64,000 nucleotides of DNA, from the NCBI GenBank assembly GCA_963678675.1, contig OY783192.1, forward strand, positions 9,767,953 through 9,831,952. Reading direction: 5' to 3'. The notes under the pieces were generated by a model. It was not told the origin of the DNA and made no database searches. It saw only the letters and a program-made list of their open reading frames with translations. Source of the stretch: Xiphydria camelus. Taxonomy: Eukaryota; Arthropoda; Insecta; Hymenoptera; Xiphydriidae. The position numbers and the translations under genes were made by a program. Shown here one piece after another: positions 21,651 through 32,140 of this stretch; positions within the stretch are counted from its first letter, which is position 1, and each line of letters opens with the position of its first letter.

Positions 21651-22004
21651 TAGGCGTAATTCACACAGAAGTGACGCGTGGTGGTGGCGTGGATCTGGCG
21701 TGGAGCGGACATTTGCCACTTCCATGTTAGCCTATGAGGCAATACAGACAGAAGTGGCGTGGCACTGGCGTGGACTGGCGTGGTCCTTCATAGGCGCAAT
21801 TCATATAGAACTAGCGCGTGGAAGTGGTGTGGAACGGGCATCTGCCACTTGCATTTAAGCCTATGATGGACCACGCCATTCCACGCCAGTGCCACGTCAC
21901 TTCTGTCTGTATTGCCTCATAGGCTGACATGGGGGTGGCAAATGCCCTCTCCACGCCAGTTCCACGCCACCACCATGCGCCACTTCTGTGTGAATTGCGC
22001 CTTA
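21651..22004. mobile_element. Nested foldback with GGCGTGG-rich arms
   Basis: The outer arms share AATTCACACAGAAGTG and its complement; inner parts contain repeated TGGCGTGG/CCACGCCA motifs and further reversed copies. A partial relative follows at 22,005-22,084 and another at 24,388-24,475. Open frames here are artefacts of the repeats. Confidence 0.7.
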
Positions 22005-22209
22005 GGCCCGATTCACAGAGAACGGGTGCGTGGTGGTGTCGTGGGACTAGCGTGGTACGGGCATGTGCCACTTGCATGTTAGCCTATAGGGAAGCTGCAC
22101 CTTGATTAGTGGCGCCATCGGTGGAGATTCACTGCATATTCTTGGTATAAACAATTCGTGATAGTATTAGGTTATATCAGAGTTTAATAGTGATTTTAAA
22201 GTGAATCAT

Positions 22210-23057
22210 ACCTAAATCGGAGCGAAACTGTTGTGTTACTAATTGCAAAAATGCTGAAAATTCTTGCGAAAACAGTAATATTAAGTTTTACTCATTCCCG
22301 GGTAAATCCTACGAAATGGGAAGGCGACAGCAGTGGATAAAAGCTGTTAACCCAAAGAAGTAAGTAAGTTTAGTAGTCGTTGAGAACAAAGTTATCATTG
22401 TGGGAAGGCGACAGCAGTGGATAAAAGCTGTTAACCGAAAAAAATAAGTTCAGGTTAGTAGTCGTTGAGAACAAAATTATTATCATTGCAATATTTCAGT
22501 GAGGATGGTTCTTTATAGGTTCGTTCCAACTAACACGAGAACTGGTTCTGAACTCGACGAAGTGTGCGTAGTCTGATCTAGCCGTCCCAAAAATCAGACT
22601 GCGCATACTCCGTCGAGTTCAGAACCAGTTCTCGTGTTCGTTGGAACGAACCCTATGGGTACCAACGAAATATTCAAAAATATGTAGTGCACATTTTGTC
22701 GGAGGCCAACGAAGTACCATGCAGTCTCATCCTGCGTATATTCCAAATATATTCTCTGCGACACGGTCCCAAATTTCAACAAAAGCGGAGGCGCAAGCTA
22801 TTTCTCGTTTTGAAAGATATATGAAAAGGATCAACCGCACTTCTGAAACTGTTTTCAGCCCAAAAATTACGCAGGTGATACAAGCTGACAATAAAGATGA
22901 AGAGGTTGAAAGAATAATCCATCCCGTCAATACAAAAAGTAGTGTTGAAACACAGTGTTGTTTTGACTCTTACGAAACAAATAAAGAATATTTTGTGTTT
23001 GAAAGTTCCTTAGATGGAAATAACTTTATAAAGGGGGTAAATTTAATAAGGGGGTAA
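22210..23057 (+). pseudogene. THAP-domain gene, two exons, probably P-like
   Basis: Exon 1 (to about 22,361) encodes C-x4-C (CVTNC), KFYSFP and QQWIKAV. It ends at a good GTAAGTAAG donor. Exon 2 (from about 22,655 to 23,057) continues with ICSAHF (the C-x2-H pair) and HPAYIPNIF, the AVPTIF-like box that closes THAP domains, then a low-complexity tail. No ATG precedes exon 1. Part of exon 1 and its donor is duplicated at about 22,400-22,485, and a 140-bp MITE sits at the exon 2 border and probably disrupts the acceptor. There is no catalytic domain. Confidence 0.65.
22515..22656. mobile_element. MITE with ATAGGTTCGTTCCAAC ends
   Basis: Inverted arms of about 55 bp. It is inserted immediately upstream of THAP exon 2. 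The element at 53,394-53,532 has the same tip, ATAGGTTTGTTCCAAC, so they form one family. Confidence 0.8.
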
Positions 23058-23534
23058 ATTGATAGACATTTGTCTTATAACATGTCTAGTTATAAAAAAC
23101 AGTCCATGGTGTTCTATTTCCTGAACATTTATCACATGTTTTGCTTCACATAATTTCTCTCCTTTTAGCACTTCTGATGGTCTGTGTTATTATTGAAATA
23201 AATGTTTTCAAACCCACAGCGAATAACTTTGTCCATTTTTGGAAACAAATGCACAAAATACTTCAAAAATTACATTACACGAAGAAAACACCGACTTAAA
23301 AAAATTTACTGACACGTTTTGTTTATACCAACTATATTCCAGCAGCGATAACTAGGGGGCACTGTTCGCCGGTTCGTGCAGCTTCCCTATAAGGACCGTG
23401 CAAAAACTATAGAGGGAGTTGTAGCGTCGATGCTTGCGCTACATCTACGTATACGTTTCTCTTGCGAGTGAGTTAGAGAAAGGGACCCCTGGCGATTATA
23501 AGAAATTAAGGGATACTTTTTAACACGGGGAACA

Positions 23535-23923
23535 TACACCCCCCGACTCGGATTCTGTCGCTGGGGAATTGTCAAGAGGTAGTTTAGCAGAGTCGCGTGT
23601 AGATGACCGATACGGGAGACGACGCGGGAGATATGGCTGACAGGATTGCGGAGTATGGAATGATGAAGTTGTTTTGTGAATTCTGTAGAGAAAATGTAAT
23701 TTAATTTTCTTTCAGTTTAGTTACGACTACTTTACAATAATAACTTTTTACGAAAATTTATTTTTATACACCGAATTCACAAAATTTAATCTCCTGATTC
23801 CATACCCCGCAATCCTGTCAGCCATATCTCCCGCGTCGTCTCCCGTATCGGTCATCTACATGCAACTCTGCTGAACTTCCGCTTGAAAATTCCCCAGCGA
23901 AAGAATCCGAGTCGGGGGGTGTA
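23535..23923. mobile_element. Foldback with TACACCCCCCGACTCGG ends
   Basis: Arms of about 150 bp, near-identical (both include GATATGGCTGACAGGATTG), around an AT-rich centre. The sequence just left of it (23,447-23,490) matches the arm of the MITE at 59,803-59,961. Confidence 0.8.
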
Positions 23924-24605
23924 GGATAAGAAAAGTTAAAAATGTGAAAAATAATAAGGCACGGATTTTTTGCCAATACAAAATACCCCCACTGAAGGCC
24001 AAAATAAAGATAAAGGTGAAAAACTGTTTCACTCAGGTCATGTATTCAACGTTGAAGAGATAAATAATCCCGAAACACAAAAAGTAACCTTACTCTCAAA
24101 GGTTATAGCTCAGACCACAGTCTCAAAGGCTTATGTCATTCGTTTATTACGCTTCCATGCCCGATGAACGCTAGCAGTGGGGAATTTGTAAAATTTAATT
24201 TGTCCATTAGACGGTTTTCAACATACGTGATACGATGTACGCATACTGATATTTATTATTTTTCCAAATAATTATTATAATATTTCAATAATTAAAAATT
24301 TCTCCCATATGAACACTTGTAAAATTGTCTACCAAAAATTCTAATTATTGCCATCAAGTGGCATAGCAATCGTCATGCACGGTCCCTATGAGGCTATTCA
24401 GATAGAGGTGACGTGGCACTGGCGTGGTGACTCCCGCCACCGCCACGCCACTTCGACACCATGAGAAGCCTACAGGAGTGGCACGTGCCATACGAAAGTG
24501 TGGTATTCCGTCGCACGATAAACGAAATTAGGTTGGTTGGTGGTCGAGGAAGTAAACTTCGGCGCCACCGAGCCAAACACCCTTTTTGACCGCCTGATTC
24601 GAATT

Positions 24606-24761
24606 ATCGATACCTTGCTTTTAAAACCTCGAAGTGCAATTTTTGACAAAAATGCCATTTATAACTTACTGTGTTAAGATTAAAAATCTGAAAACAGTAA
24701 GCTATAAATGGCATTTTTGTCAAAAATTGCACTTACGAAATTTTCAAAGTAAGGTATCGAT
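24606..24761. mobile_element. Hairpin MITE, near-perfect 60-bp arms
   Basis: GTGCAATTTTTGACAAAAAT and its complement face each other, extending to ATCGATACCTTG at both ends. Centre about 25 bp. Confidence 0.85.
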
Positions 24762-24894
24762 GGTATCGATATATCAATATGGCAGCCTACTTCATAAAGT
24801 ATAGTAGGCATTGCAGGAGTCAAGAATGAAAATATAACCTTAATTTATGAATCTATATGTAGTGAAGTGAATTGAAATAAAAAAATTAATATAA

Positions 24895-25989
24895 AATGGT
24901 TTTTTCGTGTGCAGTACCGAGTTGTAAAAATAAATCAAGGTTCATGGTTCCTTCTGTAAAAAAATCGAAAGATATTCGTCAAATGTGGCTCGATTTCTTA
25001 ACCCTACATTAGGCGCGCGGGCTACAATTTTAGCCCACGCTTCTTCGAATAGTAATAAATCTCAGAAAAATAATCAAACCCTAGCGCCCTTCTCAATAGC
25101 TGTTCAAATTACATCGCTCTACCCGATTAGTGTATCCCCACACACTTGAAATGAGTGGTTGTTGTTTGTTTTTGTGCTCAAAGTCGTCTGGGCTACAATT
25201 GTAGCCCGCGCGCCTAACTGCGTAACATTTTTCGGATAGTAGAAATTTTGGATTTCGTTAGGTTTTACTAACTTGAGTGAGTATTATTTTGTTAATTAGC
25301 AGCACGTATATATAGCAATTAAATGAATTACAAAAAAACTACTGAAAACAAAATGGCGGACCCGAAAAGAAAGCGTGTAGAGCAAAGCACGAGCACGAGT
25401 TCTTCTAAATGTTCCGGATGTACCACCCCCCCTCCCTAATATACCAGAAACCTCTGTTAGACGCTGTCATATTTTTCCAAGGAAACGTGGCAAATCTATA
25501 CGTAAAAGTTGTTTGCGATGCGTGCAAAGAACATATGAGGGATATCTGCACGACATGCTTGACGGACTAAAAATACGTTGTGTTCGGGGTTCCACAACTC
25601 AGCCATTTTTTATTGTTTTCTTTCTTTTTTTAGTTTATTTCAGAGTGTGTATTGTGTAGTTTTGAGAATGTGAAGTCTTGCTTCTAAAGATAAATATATA
25701 CTTATTTTTGAGTATTACATGTGAGATGCTTGCGAAATAAGGCACGAAAATGTCATCATTAGATTTTATGCACTTTTAACAACAGATTTAAATGTTAAAA
25801 CAAGGAATTTGTATTTTTTATAATTTAGTACATCCTACTGAATATACTCTATAAATAAACCAGCCTAACCATGTTGTAAAAAGGGGCGCACCTAACGTAG
25901 GGTTAAAATGTGCACCTCATCATAGAAAAGGATTATGCGAAGTTCATTTTACTCCTGATCAATTCATAACTTTCAGCGGTGATGCAGGT
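24895..25989 (+). pseudogene. THAP-domain exon interrupted by a piggyBac derivative
   Basis: The ATG at about 24,895 starts MVFSCAVPSC, giving the C-x4-C pair, then FMVPS and MWLDFL. The frame is broken by the insertion at 25,002-25,902. If the insert and one TTAA are disregarded, the reading frame continues with the C-x2-H pair (CEVHF) and ends at a GTAAAA donor near 25,990. A THAP domain binds DNA; here it probably belonged to a P-like transposase. The rest of the gene was not found. Confidence 0.7.
25002..25902 (+). mobile_element. Internally deleted piggyBac-family element
   Basis: 901 bp, flanked by TTAA on both sides (24,998-25,001, 25,903-25,906). The termini are CCCTACATTAGGCGCGC and a right end CCCTACGTTAGGTGCGCCCC (as complement). 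Inside, from about 25,353, lies an ATG-led basic start (MADPKRKRV), and from about 25,480 to 25,570 the Cys-rich C-terminal zinc module of a piggyBac transposase (VVCDACKEHMRDICTTCLTD). The catalytic centre is deleted. Its ends differ from those of the intact piggyBac at 27.9 kb, so it belongs to another subfamily. Confidence 0.8.
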
Positions 25990-26007
25990 AAAAATGAAAA
26001 TTATTTA

Positions 26008-26092
26008 GAGCGTGTTCATAAATTGGCTGACAGTACTGTATTCCCATTCCGAAGTATGGGAATGCAGTACTGTCAACCAATTTCTGAACATT
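26008..26092. repeat. Small palindrome
   Basis: TGACAGTACTG...CAGTACTGTCA arms with GTTCATAAATTGG at the outside; probably a minimal MITE. Confidence 0.65.
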
Positions 26093-26211
26093 TCTGATTT
26101 AATTAAATATGTATATTTTTATAGTACATATGAGGATTGTATTTGAATTTTATTTTGTAATTCATTTTTACAAATTTTTTTAACAGTCACATTAGTGCAG
26201 CATTAATAATA

Positions 26212-26666
26212 CAGGGTGATTCGAAATGAGCGCACTTCCTCTCGTAGAGAGATTCTTCGCAAAAAACTGAACCGAAAGTTCCTGTACAAAATTTTTGTGC
26301 TCCGCCTAGTCTACAAGATAATCCAGTTCGAAAATATCCAATCCAAAGTCAGATTCAAGGGACAACCAGGGCCGTGATAACTGGGGCCAACTTCATAAGA
26401 TTAGTGAGTAAGCATTCTATAGTTAGTCCTATCTGTTTCGCATTCGACTTTATCGCGATACATAATTTGTCTGTCAGTCTTATGAAGTTGGCCCCAGTTA
26501 TCACGGCCCTGGTTGTCCCTTGAATCTGACTTTGGATTGGATATTTTCGAACTGGATTATCTTGTAAACTAGGCGGAGCACAAAAATTTTGTACAGGAAC
26601 TTTCGGTTCAGTTTTTTGCGATGAATCTCTCTACGAGAGGAAGTGCACCCATTTCGAATCACCCTG
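26212..26666. mobile_element. Foldback, CAGGGTGATTCGAAATG ends
   Basis: Inverted arms of about 190 bp and TA on both sides (26,210-26,211; 26,667-26,668). The arms share GGGACAACCAGGGCCGTGAT. Non-coding; shares the CAGGGTG tip with other foldbacks here. Confidence 0.85.
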
Positions 26667-26762
26667 TATATTATAACCGTTTAAATTTGCCCACGGGTGT
26701 TTGGCTCGGTGGCGCCATCTGCTTAAATTTTGCCCAGCCAACCTCATTCGGAAGGTCGGTTC

Positions 26763-26911
26763 ATACAGGGTCTTCATAAGTGATTACAGACCACGTGACA
26801 AGCCACGTGACCTACGCGCATATGCTATTGGTTAAGAGCTCGGACTAGTACCGTTGGTTAGATATGCGCGTAGGTCACGTGGTCTGTAATCATTTATGAA
26901 GACCTTGTACC
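26763..26911. mobile_element. MITE with GTCTTCATAAGTGATTACAG arms
   Basis: Inverted arms of about 60 bp containing GACCACGTGA and GACCTACGCGCATAT. The left arm has a 10-bp extra piece (CAAGCCACGT). Confidence 0.75.
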
Positions 26912-27183
26912 TCTTAACCCATTTGCATTAAAGCGCGGAAAAATTTCATGAGCCTGCGACTGTCTTCTATCACCGAGTGCGGAATAATCCGCGAGCCCGC
27001 GACTGTCTTTTGTTACAAGTCGCTGAATATTCTTTAGACGCAATACATTCTGAACGAGTTTTACTTTTGTTGTGAAAATCTTTCCAACTGCCACTATAAC
27101 TAACAAAAGTGCTATCATTGTTTCGGCAAACGATAGTCGGAATTCTAAATATCAGTCCTAACCGCTCAGTATTATCACGATCT

Positions 27184-27515
27184 ACATATGTACCATATGT
27201 TCGCGACCAATTCGACCATAGGAAAATTGCGAGTTTTGCATGAGCACCCCCGTAGGTCTCCTCGTCCAATAGAATCACCGGAAAAGCGTGAATGCGCATG
27301 CGTAGTCATCCGCGAGTGTGGCGTCATCAGCAAGTTCAGATCAGTTATTTTGATAATCGATCTGAACTTGCTGACGACGCCAACACCCGCTGATGACTAC
27401 GCATGCGCATTCACGCTTCTCCGGTGATTCTATTGGACGAGGAGACCTACGGGGGTGCTCATGCAAAACTCGCAATTTTCCTATGGTCGAATTGATCGCG
27501 GACATATGGTATATG
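27184..27515. mobile_element. Long near-perfect foldback, about 155-bp arms
   Basis: From ACCATATGTTCGCG to its complement, the two arms match closely around a 20-bp centre at about 27,345. The arms include GCATGCG and GTAGGTCTCCTCGTCCAATA. Non-coding. Confidence 0.85.
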
Positions 27516-27664
27516 CATACCTCATTAATCTAGGGTCAATCTCGCCATCAGATGGGCGGTATATAGGGTTTTTCCTAATTACGGTTCGTAACTTCAAGGT
27601 GTAATTCCTTGCAATATTTTAATTAAAAAAAATTATATAAACATGTGTCGGGAGACGCTTATAT

Positions 27665-27899
27665 TCCAAAATATAGGGTGTTGAATATGTCAAAAAATCA
27701 ATATTTTTGCACATAAAGCTTGAATGGTCGTTCTCAAAATTGTGAAGTTAACCCTTTGCCCTCGAGGCCCTTTTCGCACGTGCGAATCAGCAACTCGAGA
27801 TGATTTCGCGAATATTGCGAAAATCTAATGTACACTGTGAAAATATTGTATAGTAGACTTTGTGTTACTAAGTTTTTATCATACAAATTTATCCATTAA
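27665..27899. repeat. Dispersed repeat copy B, left part
   Basis: Inverted relative of 10,270-10,494 in copy A. It is separated from the right part (30,308-30,865) by the piggyBac insertion at TTAA (27,896-27,899). Confidence 0.75.
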
Positions 27900-30303
27900 C
27901 CTTCCAGTAGTCGCGTGAAATTTTGGAACGTCGTTGGTCGCGTCGGTCTTACAGACCGCATACACTAATAACTTCAACAAAAAAAAGTGAATGCGAATTT
28001 TCAAAAATTGCCTATGGAGGCGTTTTAACAACGCAATAAATAACCAGAACAAGTAAAACTAGAGTACATTTGGCACATTTTTCCAACTATTAAACAAATC
28101 TTTGAAAATGGTATATTCTTCTTATTACTGTACTTTATTAGTCCCATACAAAGAAAACAAAAATTGGCAATGAAACAAACTGTATTTTAAACAAAAATAT
28201 AACTCTTTTACAAAAAAAAAATGTGGCACAAACATGTTCAAAATTAGTCTAGAGCATTTTCTCGGCACTCTTGGCAAACCCCAATAATATGTTCCAAGCA
28301 CATATATTTGTTGCACTTATAGAACTGGAAGCGAGTTTTGCGATTTTTTTTCGAAGAACAGTAAGCACATCTACCTGGTAAAGCATTCTGTGAGACATCA
28401 GGTTCGATATTAGTGCCAGAAAGTTCTTGTAGTCTCAATCTTAGGCTTCGAGGAATGTTGTTCATAGCAGAACGTACTTGCAAATGAGGCTTGATCAAAT
28501 CATTGGCCAATTGTCTTAAAAAGACTCTTCTCAAAATTGTTATGCGAGGGTTGTTTGAAGCGTAGATCACCTGGGAATTGATACCAGCTATGTTCAAGAG
28601 GGAGTAGAAAATGACCTTTGGCCATCTGCGCGTGTTCCTGGAACAGTTGTAGCTTGCAGTCAATTTATCAACAGTATCTACGCCCCCTTTAGTACGGTTG
28701 TAAGCTGTAATTATCGCTGGTTTATGCGCGTCTGTTTCTGCATCGATTTCATCATCATCATGCATACTGGAGAGCAGCAGCACATTTTTTTTCTTTTTGG
28801 GGATATAAGAAACAAGGGTGCAGTCTTCCATAAATGCAAACATACTGGTATGTATCGGTCGCACAGCTGGTTGAGAAAACTCTAACGGCAACTCCCTTTT
28901 GTTTTTCCTGATGGTTCCAATTACTGTGATATTATGGTCATTGAGTAGTTTCTTTACAAGTGGTAAAGAGGTGAACCAGTTGTCCATTGTAACGTTGCGT
29001 CCAGATCCAAAAATGTGTCCACAGAGTCGTAGAACAACATCATAAGGATTATTCGAGACTGCGAATGGTCCTTCAGGCTGTTTCCCAACGTAAACTTCCA
29101 TCTTGCTTGTGTAATACATTTTGGCATCACATAACGCTAGAATTTTTAATCCGTACTTATTTGGTTTAGAAGGGATGTACTGTCGAAAGCTGCACTTTCC
29201 TCTAAACCCTGCAAGCATCTCATCCACCGTCACAAATTCTGAATGATGGTAACCGTTCTGACAATTAGCAACAAAACGGTCAAAAACATCCCGTATAGGA
29301 GCCAATTTATCTGTTGCCCTTCGCATTGCTCGAGTCTTCTTGCTATCAAATCTTATGCATCGAATTAGAAATCTAAATCTTTGCAAGCTCATAGTGAGAC
29401 GAAAAATTTCTATGCCAGAACCATCAGTATTCCACAAATCTTCGCCATTCAGCCGATTTGCATGATAGATACCAGCCATATAAATGAGGCCAATAAACGC
29501 ACGAATTTCAATTCGATTAGTTGGAGCTGTATCTCTTTCTCGAGCAAAATTGTGAGAAACAAATTCAATGTATTCGTTGGTGCATTCGATGATAATATCC
29601 ACAATCTCGTCATTGAAGAAATACTCCCATATTTCCAGTGGACCTAACAAGTTCTTGGTTGCTATTGTGGAACCCGGCAAACGTTTGACGATATTTTTTT
29701 GTCGCGTTCTAACTGTTGTAGGTCGTGAAGCAAATTTTCTCCAGCGGGTGACTTTATCCTTTCCGAAAAACGACAATGTATTGCTGTGACTTTCTTCTAC
29801 TACTTCCTCGCTATCAGAAATATCCTGCTCAGACTCATTGTTGTCAAGTTGCTGTTCTACATCATCCACTTCATCTTCATCAGACAGATCTGGGTCTGAA
29901 TGATTGTCGTAAATGATTCCTTGGTCCTCTCCGTCACTCATAACTTCTTCTAACATTTGTTGCAGGCGTTTCTGCTCTCTTTCATTAGACCCCATGACTA
30001 AATATAATTATATTACATATGTATTGCACAATATTATGCAATAGAAGTTCGAGAAACTAACCTCACAACGAAAGTAACGGGATAATAAAAATAAAACGTG
30101 ATTAGTCGCGCCGGTCTCTCACACCGCAGGGCAATATAAATTTGGCACAACTACCACTTCCAACACTCTGTACTGCACTGCGGTTCCGTCGCGTCCTATT
30201 GAGAAGGTATAAGGAGTGGGAGGTGCCCCGCCCCTTATTTTTCAGAATAATTGTAACAAAAGTGTATGGTCGGTCTCACAGACCGGGCGCGACTACTGGA
30301 AGG
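27900..30303 (-). mobile_element. Complete piggyBac transposon (2.4 kb)
   Basis: Perfect 16-bp terminal repeats CCTTCCAGTAGTCGCG on both ends, and TTAA duplicated at 27,896-27,899 and 30,304-30,307. A subterminal palindrome GTCGGTCTYACAGACCG lies near each end. The length is close to the 2.5 kb of the founding piggyBac. The single gene is intact, and copy A of the host repeat shows the uninterrupted site (10,267-10,270). Confidence 0.95.
28244..29995 (-). CDS. piggyBac transposase, intact
   Basis: 583 residues, ATG at 29,993-29,995, no introns. The N-terminal 100 residues are acidic (DPDLSDEDEVDDVEQQ), followed by the transposase core. The three catalytic Asp residues lie in VTVDEMLAGF, VTMDNWFTSL and TKGGVDTVDKL. 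The C-terminal end is a Cys-rich zinc module (CAYCSSKK ... CNKYMC ... CQECREN) that binds the terminal repeats. The enzyme cuts and pastes the element into TTAA without scars. The length and all key residues agree with active members, so activity is possible. Confidence 0.95.
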   Translation of the reverse strand: MGSNEREQKRLQQMLEEVMSDGEDQGIIYDNHSDPDLSDEDEVDDVEQQLDNNESEQDISDSEEVVEESHSNTLSFFGKDKVTRWRKFASRPTTVRTRQKNIVKRLPGSTIATKNLLGPLEIWEYFFNDEIVDIIIECTNEYIEFVSHNFARERDTAPTNRIEIRAFIGLIYMAGIYHANRLNGEDLWNTDGSGIEIFRLTMSLQRFRFLIRCIRFDSKKTRAMRRATDKLAPIRDVFDRFVANCQNGYHHSEFVTVDEMLAGFRGKCSFRQYIPSKPNKYGLKILALCDAKMYYTSKMEVYVGKQPEGPFAVSNNPYDVVLRLCGHIFGSGRNVTMDNWFTSLPLVKKLLNDHNITVIGTIRKNKRELPLEFSQPAVRPIHTSMFAFMEDCTLVSYIPKKKKNVLLLSSMHDDDEIDAETDAHKPAIITAYNRTKGGVDTVDKLTASYNCSRNTRRWPKVIFYSLLNIAGINSQVIYASNNPRITILRRVFLRQLANDLIKPHLQVRSAMNNIPRSLRLRLQELSGTNIEPDVSQNALPGRCAYCSSKKNRKTRFQFYKCNKYMCLEHIIGVCQECRENALD

Positions 30304-30307
30304 TTAA

Positions 30308-30865
30308 AATTACTATATACGATTAAAACAGTTATATTTACTACAGATTTGATTCTCTTTGCACTCGAGGACATTTCGCGCGCGCGAACCAGTAACTCGA
30401 GGTGATTTTACCGATATTAGGAAAGCGTTTTCGCGCGGACGAACCTATTCCAAGCGAATGCTCAGCTGAGACTAACTACGCTGAATAAGAATGCAGGCCG
30501 AGCCTCGTAGTATAGGTACGGGTACACTTCGAGTGTACGCGTCATACCGCCCGAGCGAGAAATCTTATCGCGCGTCGGAAATAAACATATCGAGTTTATA
30601 TATAAACACGGGAGCCGTGCCGCCCTATTGGACGAGTCAAACCACCCGCGGGCTTCTATTTTCCTCGCCGTGTCCATACCCTTCCAATTAGAATCCTGAA
30701 ATTACCTTCATTAGACAGAGAAAACTGCAATCTACAAAATGACACCAAGATGAGATCCCCACGCCCACTCAAACGCCCAGGGGTCGCGACCGAACATTTG
30801 TTACATTTTGAAATTTCGTGCAACCTCAGAACACCGATTCCTTAAACATTTTCAATGTTACAAAA
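30308..30865. repeat. Dispersed repeat copy B, right part
   Basis: Inverted relative of 9727-10,265 with about 10 percent divergence by eye. At 30,841-30,844 it has a single CTTA (complement TAAG), the empty target of the Ty3/gypsy element in copy A. Similarity ends near AACATTG. Confidence 0.75.
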
Positions 30866-31270
30866 ATTTTTTTAAATAAAGGCGTAACTCATGAATGGTA
30901 GGAACTGCACGTATGATTTCGATGCACGCAGCATCTTTGGAATAGAAGTGTGTGCGTGTGTGAGTGCGCGCGCGCACGCAGTGGGCCGTCCCAACTAATG
31001 TGCCCTTCGTTTGGATCCCGACAGAGTACCCAGAAAGAGAGAGTGCACGAAAGTAGATGCACAATTCGCTAGACGTCTCGCGATATAGAGATCGTTGATA
31101 TCGGAATAACGTGGTTATATAGATGGTACCGCGGTTATACGCATCGATGTTTTCGAACCGCGCGTGGCTATATAGGTACATACGTCGGTAATCTTCACGC
31201 ATCGAGAGGCGTGCGTTGAACTTGCGTGCGATGCTCGCGCACGGCGCACACGCGAGTGTGGCGGGCGCGG
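30866..31270. other. No gene recognised; GT/CG-rich microsatellite
   Basis: A GTGTGCGTGTGTGAGTGCGC run at about 30,949-30,976. No coding motif. Confidence 0.5.
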
Positions 31271-32140
31271 GCTACCTTGGAAATTTAAAAGAGTGCATAG
31301 AATCGTGTCTCGTAAAATAACAATATTCAGGACGCAATCTACGTTCCAAGATATTGACAACCTGCAAAATATTGCGAAGACGTTTGTGTCAAACGTAAAA
31401 TTAAATATACCAACTATTGGATTTGAAGAAATATATAACGCAGACGAGAGTGGCTTCAATCTCAAAGTACATTCAGGGCGAACATTGGCAAAATTAGGAG
31501 TAAAAACGGTAGAAGCAACGGTCCAATCGGTATCATCTACGACACACAGATATACTATAATGCCTATCATTTCGGCAAGTGGACGTCTTGTTTCACCACT
31601 GTACATAGTTTTGAAGGAGTCTACAGGAACATTTGGCCCAAGGGTGGAAGAATCTCTATTTCGTTCATCTAACATTTACATTCAAGCTTCAATTTCAGGT
31701 AAACTTACGTCTGAACATTTTAAAACTTGGTTCATCCAGGTGTATTTACCGAATACTGGCCATAAAAGCATGCTACTACTCGACTCATGGACGGGACATT
31801 GTTCGAGTCAGCTAGAGACGTTGATCCCACAAGACAAAGAAGTACAGTTTTCAATGATTCCGAAAAAAACGACTGGCATTATTCAACCTTCAGATGTATT
31901 TGGATTCGGGATTTGAAAGAATTTCGTTCGAACATTTTCTGATAATGTACTTCTTCAAGAGAAAGATATTAGTTTGCACTCGCGCAATGAAATAATTAAA
32001 TTGCAATCATTAACACACAACCAGCTTTCGTCGCCTAGATTTAAAAATCTTTTCCGATATGCTTGGTTTAAAAGCGGATATCTAGAAACGCATTCCGGTG
32101 AATTTCAAAACCCTGTAGATTTTTGTTACTTTAGGAGTGT
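31271..32140 (+). pseudogene. pogo/Tigger-like DDE transposase, partial, one nonsense codon
   Basis: The open frame covers the catalytic half of a DDE_1 (jerky/CENP-B-type) transposase: YNADESGFNLKV (first Asp), MLLLDSWTGHCSS (second Asp), IIQPSDVFGF (third Asp). The frame hits a TGA at 31,914-31,916 and then continues in the same frame with RTFSDNVLLQEKDISL and ends near FQNPVDFCYF. The N-terminal helix-turn-helix DNA-binding domain is absent upstream, so this copy is truncated as well as interrupted. No terminal repeats were assigned. Confidence 0.82.

Larger units (their letters stand above)
22085..23391 (+). mobile_element. 1.3-kb TIR element carrying a THAP gene
   Basis: TATAGGGAAGCTGCAC at 22,085 is matched by its complement ending at 23,391, and both arms have GGTATAAACAA about 50 bp further in. 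Between them is a two-exon THAP gene. This is consistent with a non-autonomous or decayed P-like transposon. No clear 8-bp target duplication was seen. Confidence 0.6.
24528..26755 (+). mobile_element. THAP-bearing TIR element, P-like, with several nested insertions
   Basis: The ends share GGCGCCACCGAGCCAAACACC (24,552-24,572 and its complement near 26,697-26,717), with AGGTTGG-like sequence outside. Inside are a hairpin MITE, a THAP exon split by a piggyBac derivative, a small palindrome and a CAGGGTG foldback. No catalytic domain was found. The boundaries are approximate. Confidence 0.55.

Noticed and set aside
31115..31675. 186-codon minus-strand frame
   Set aside because: Antisense shadow of the pogo-like transposase.
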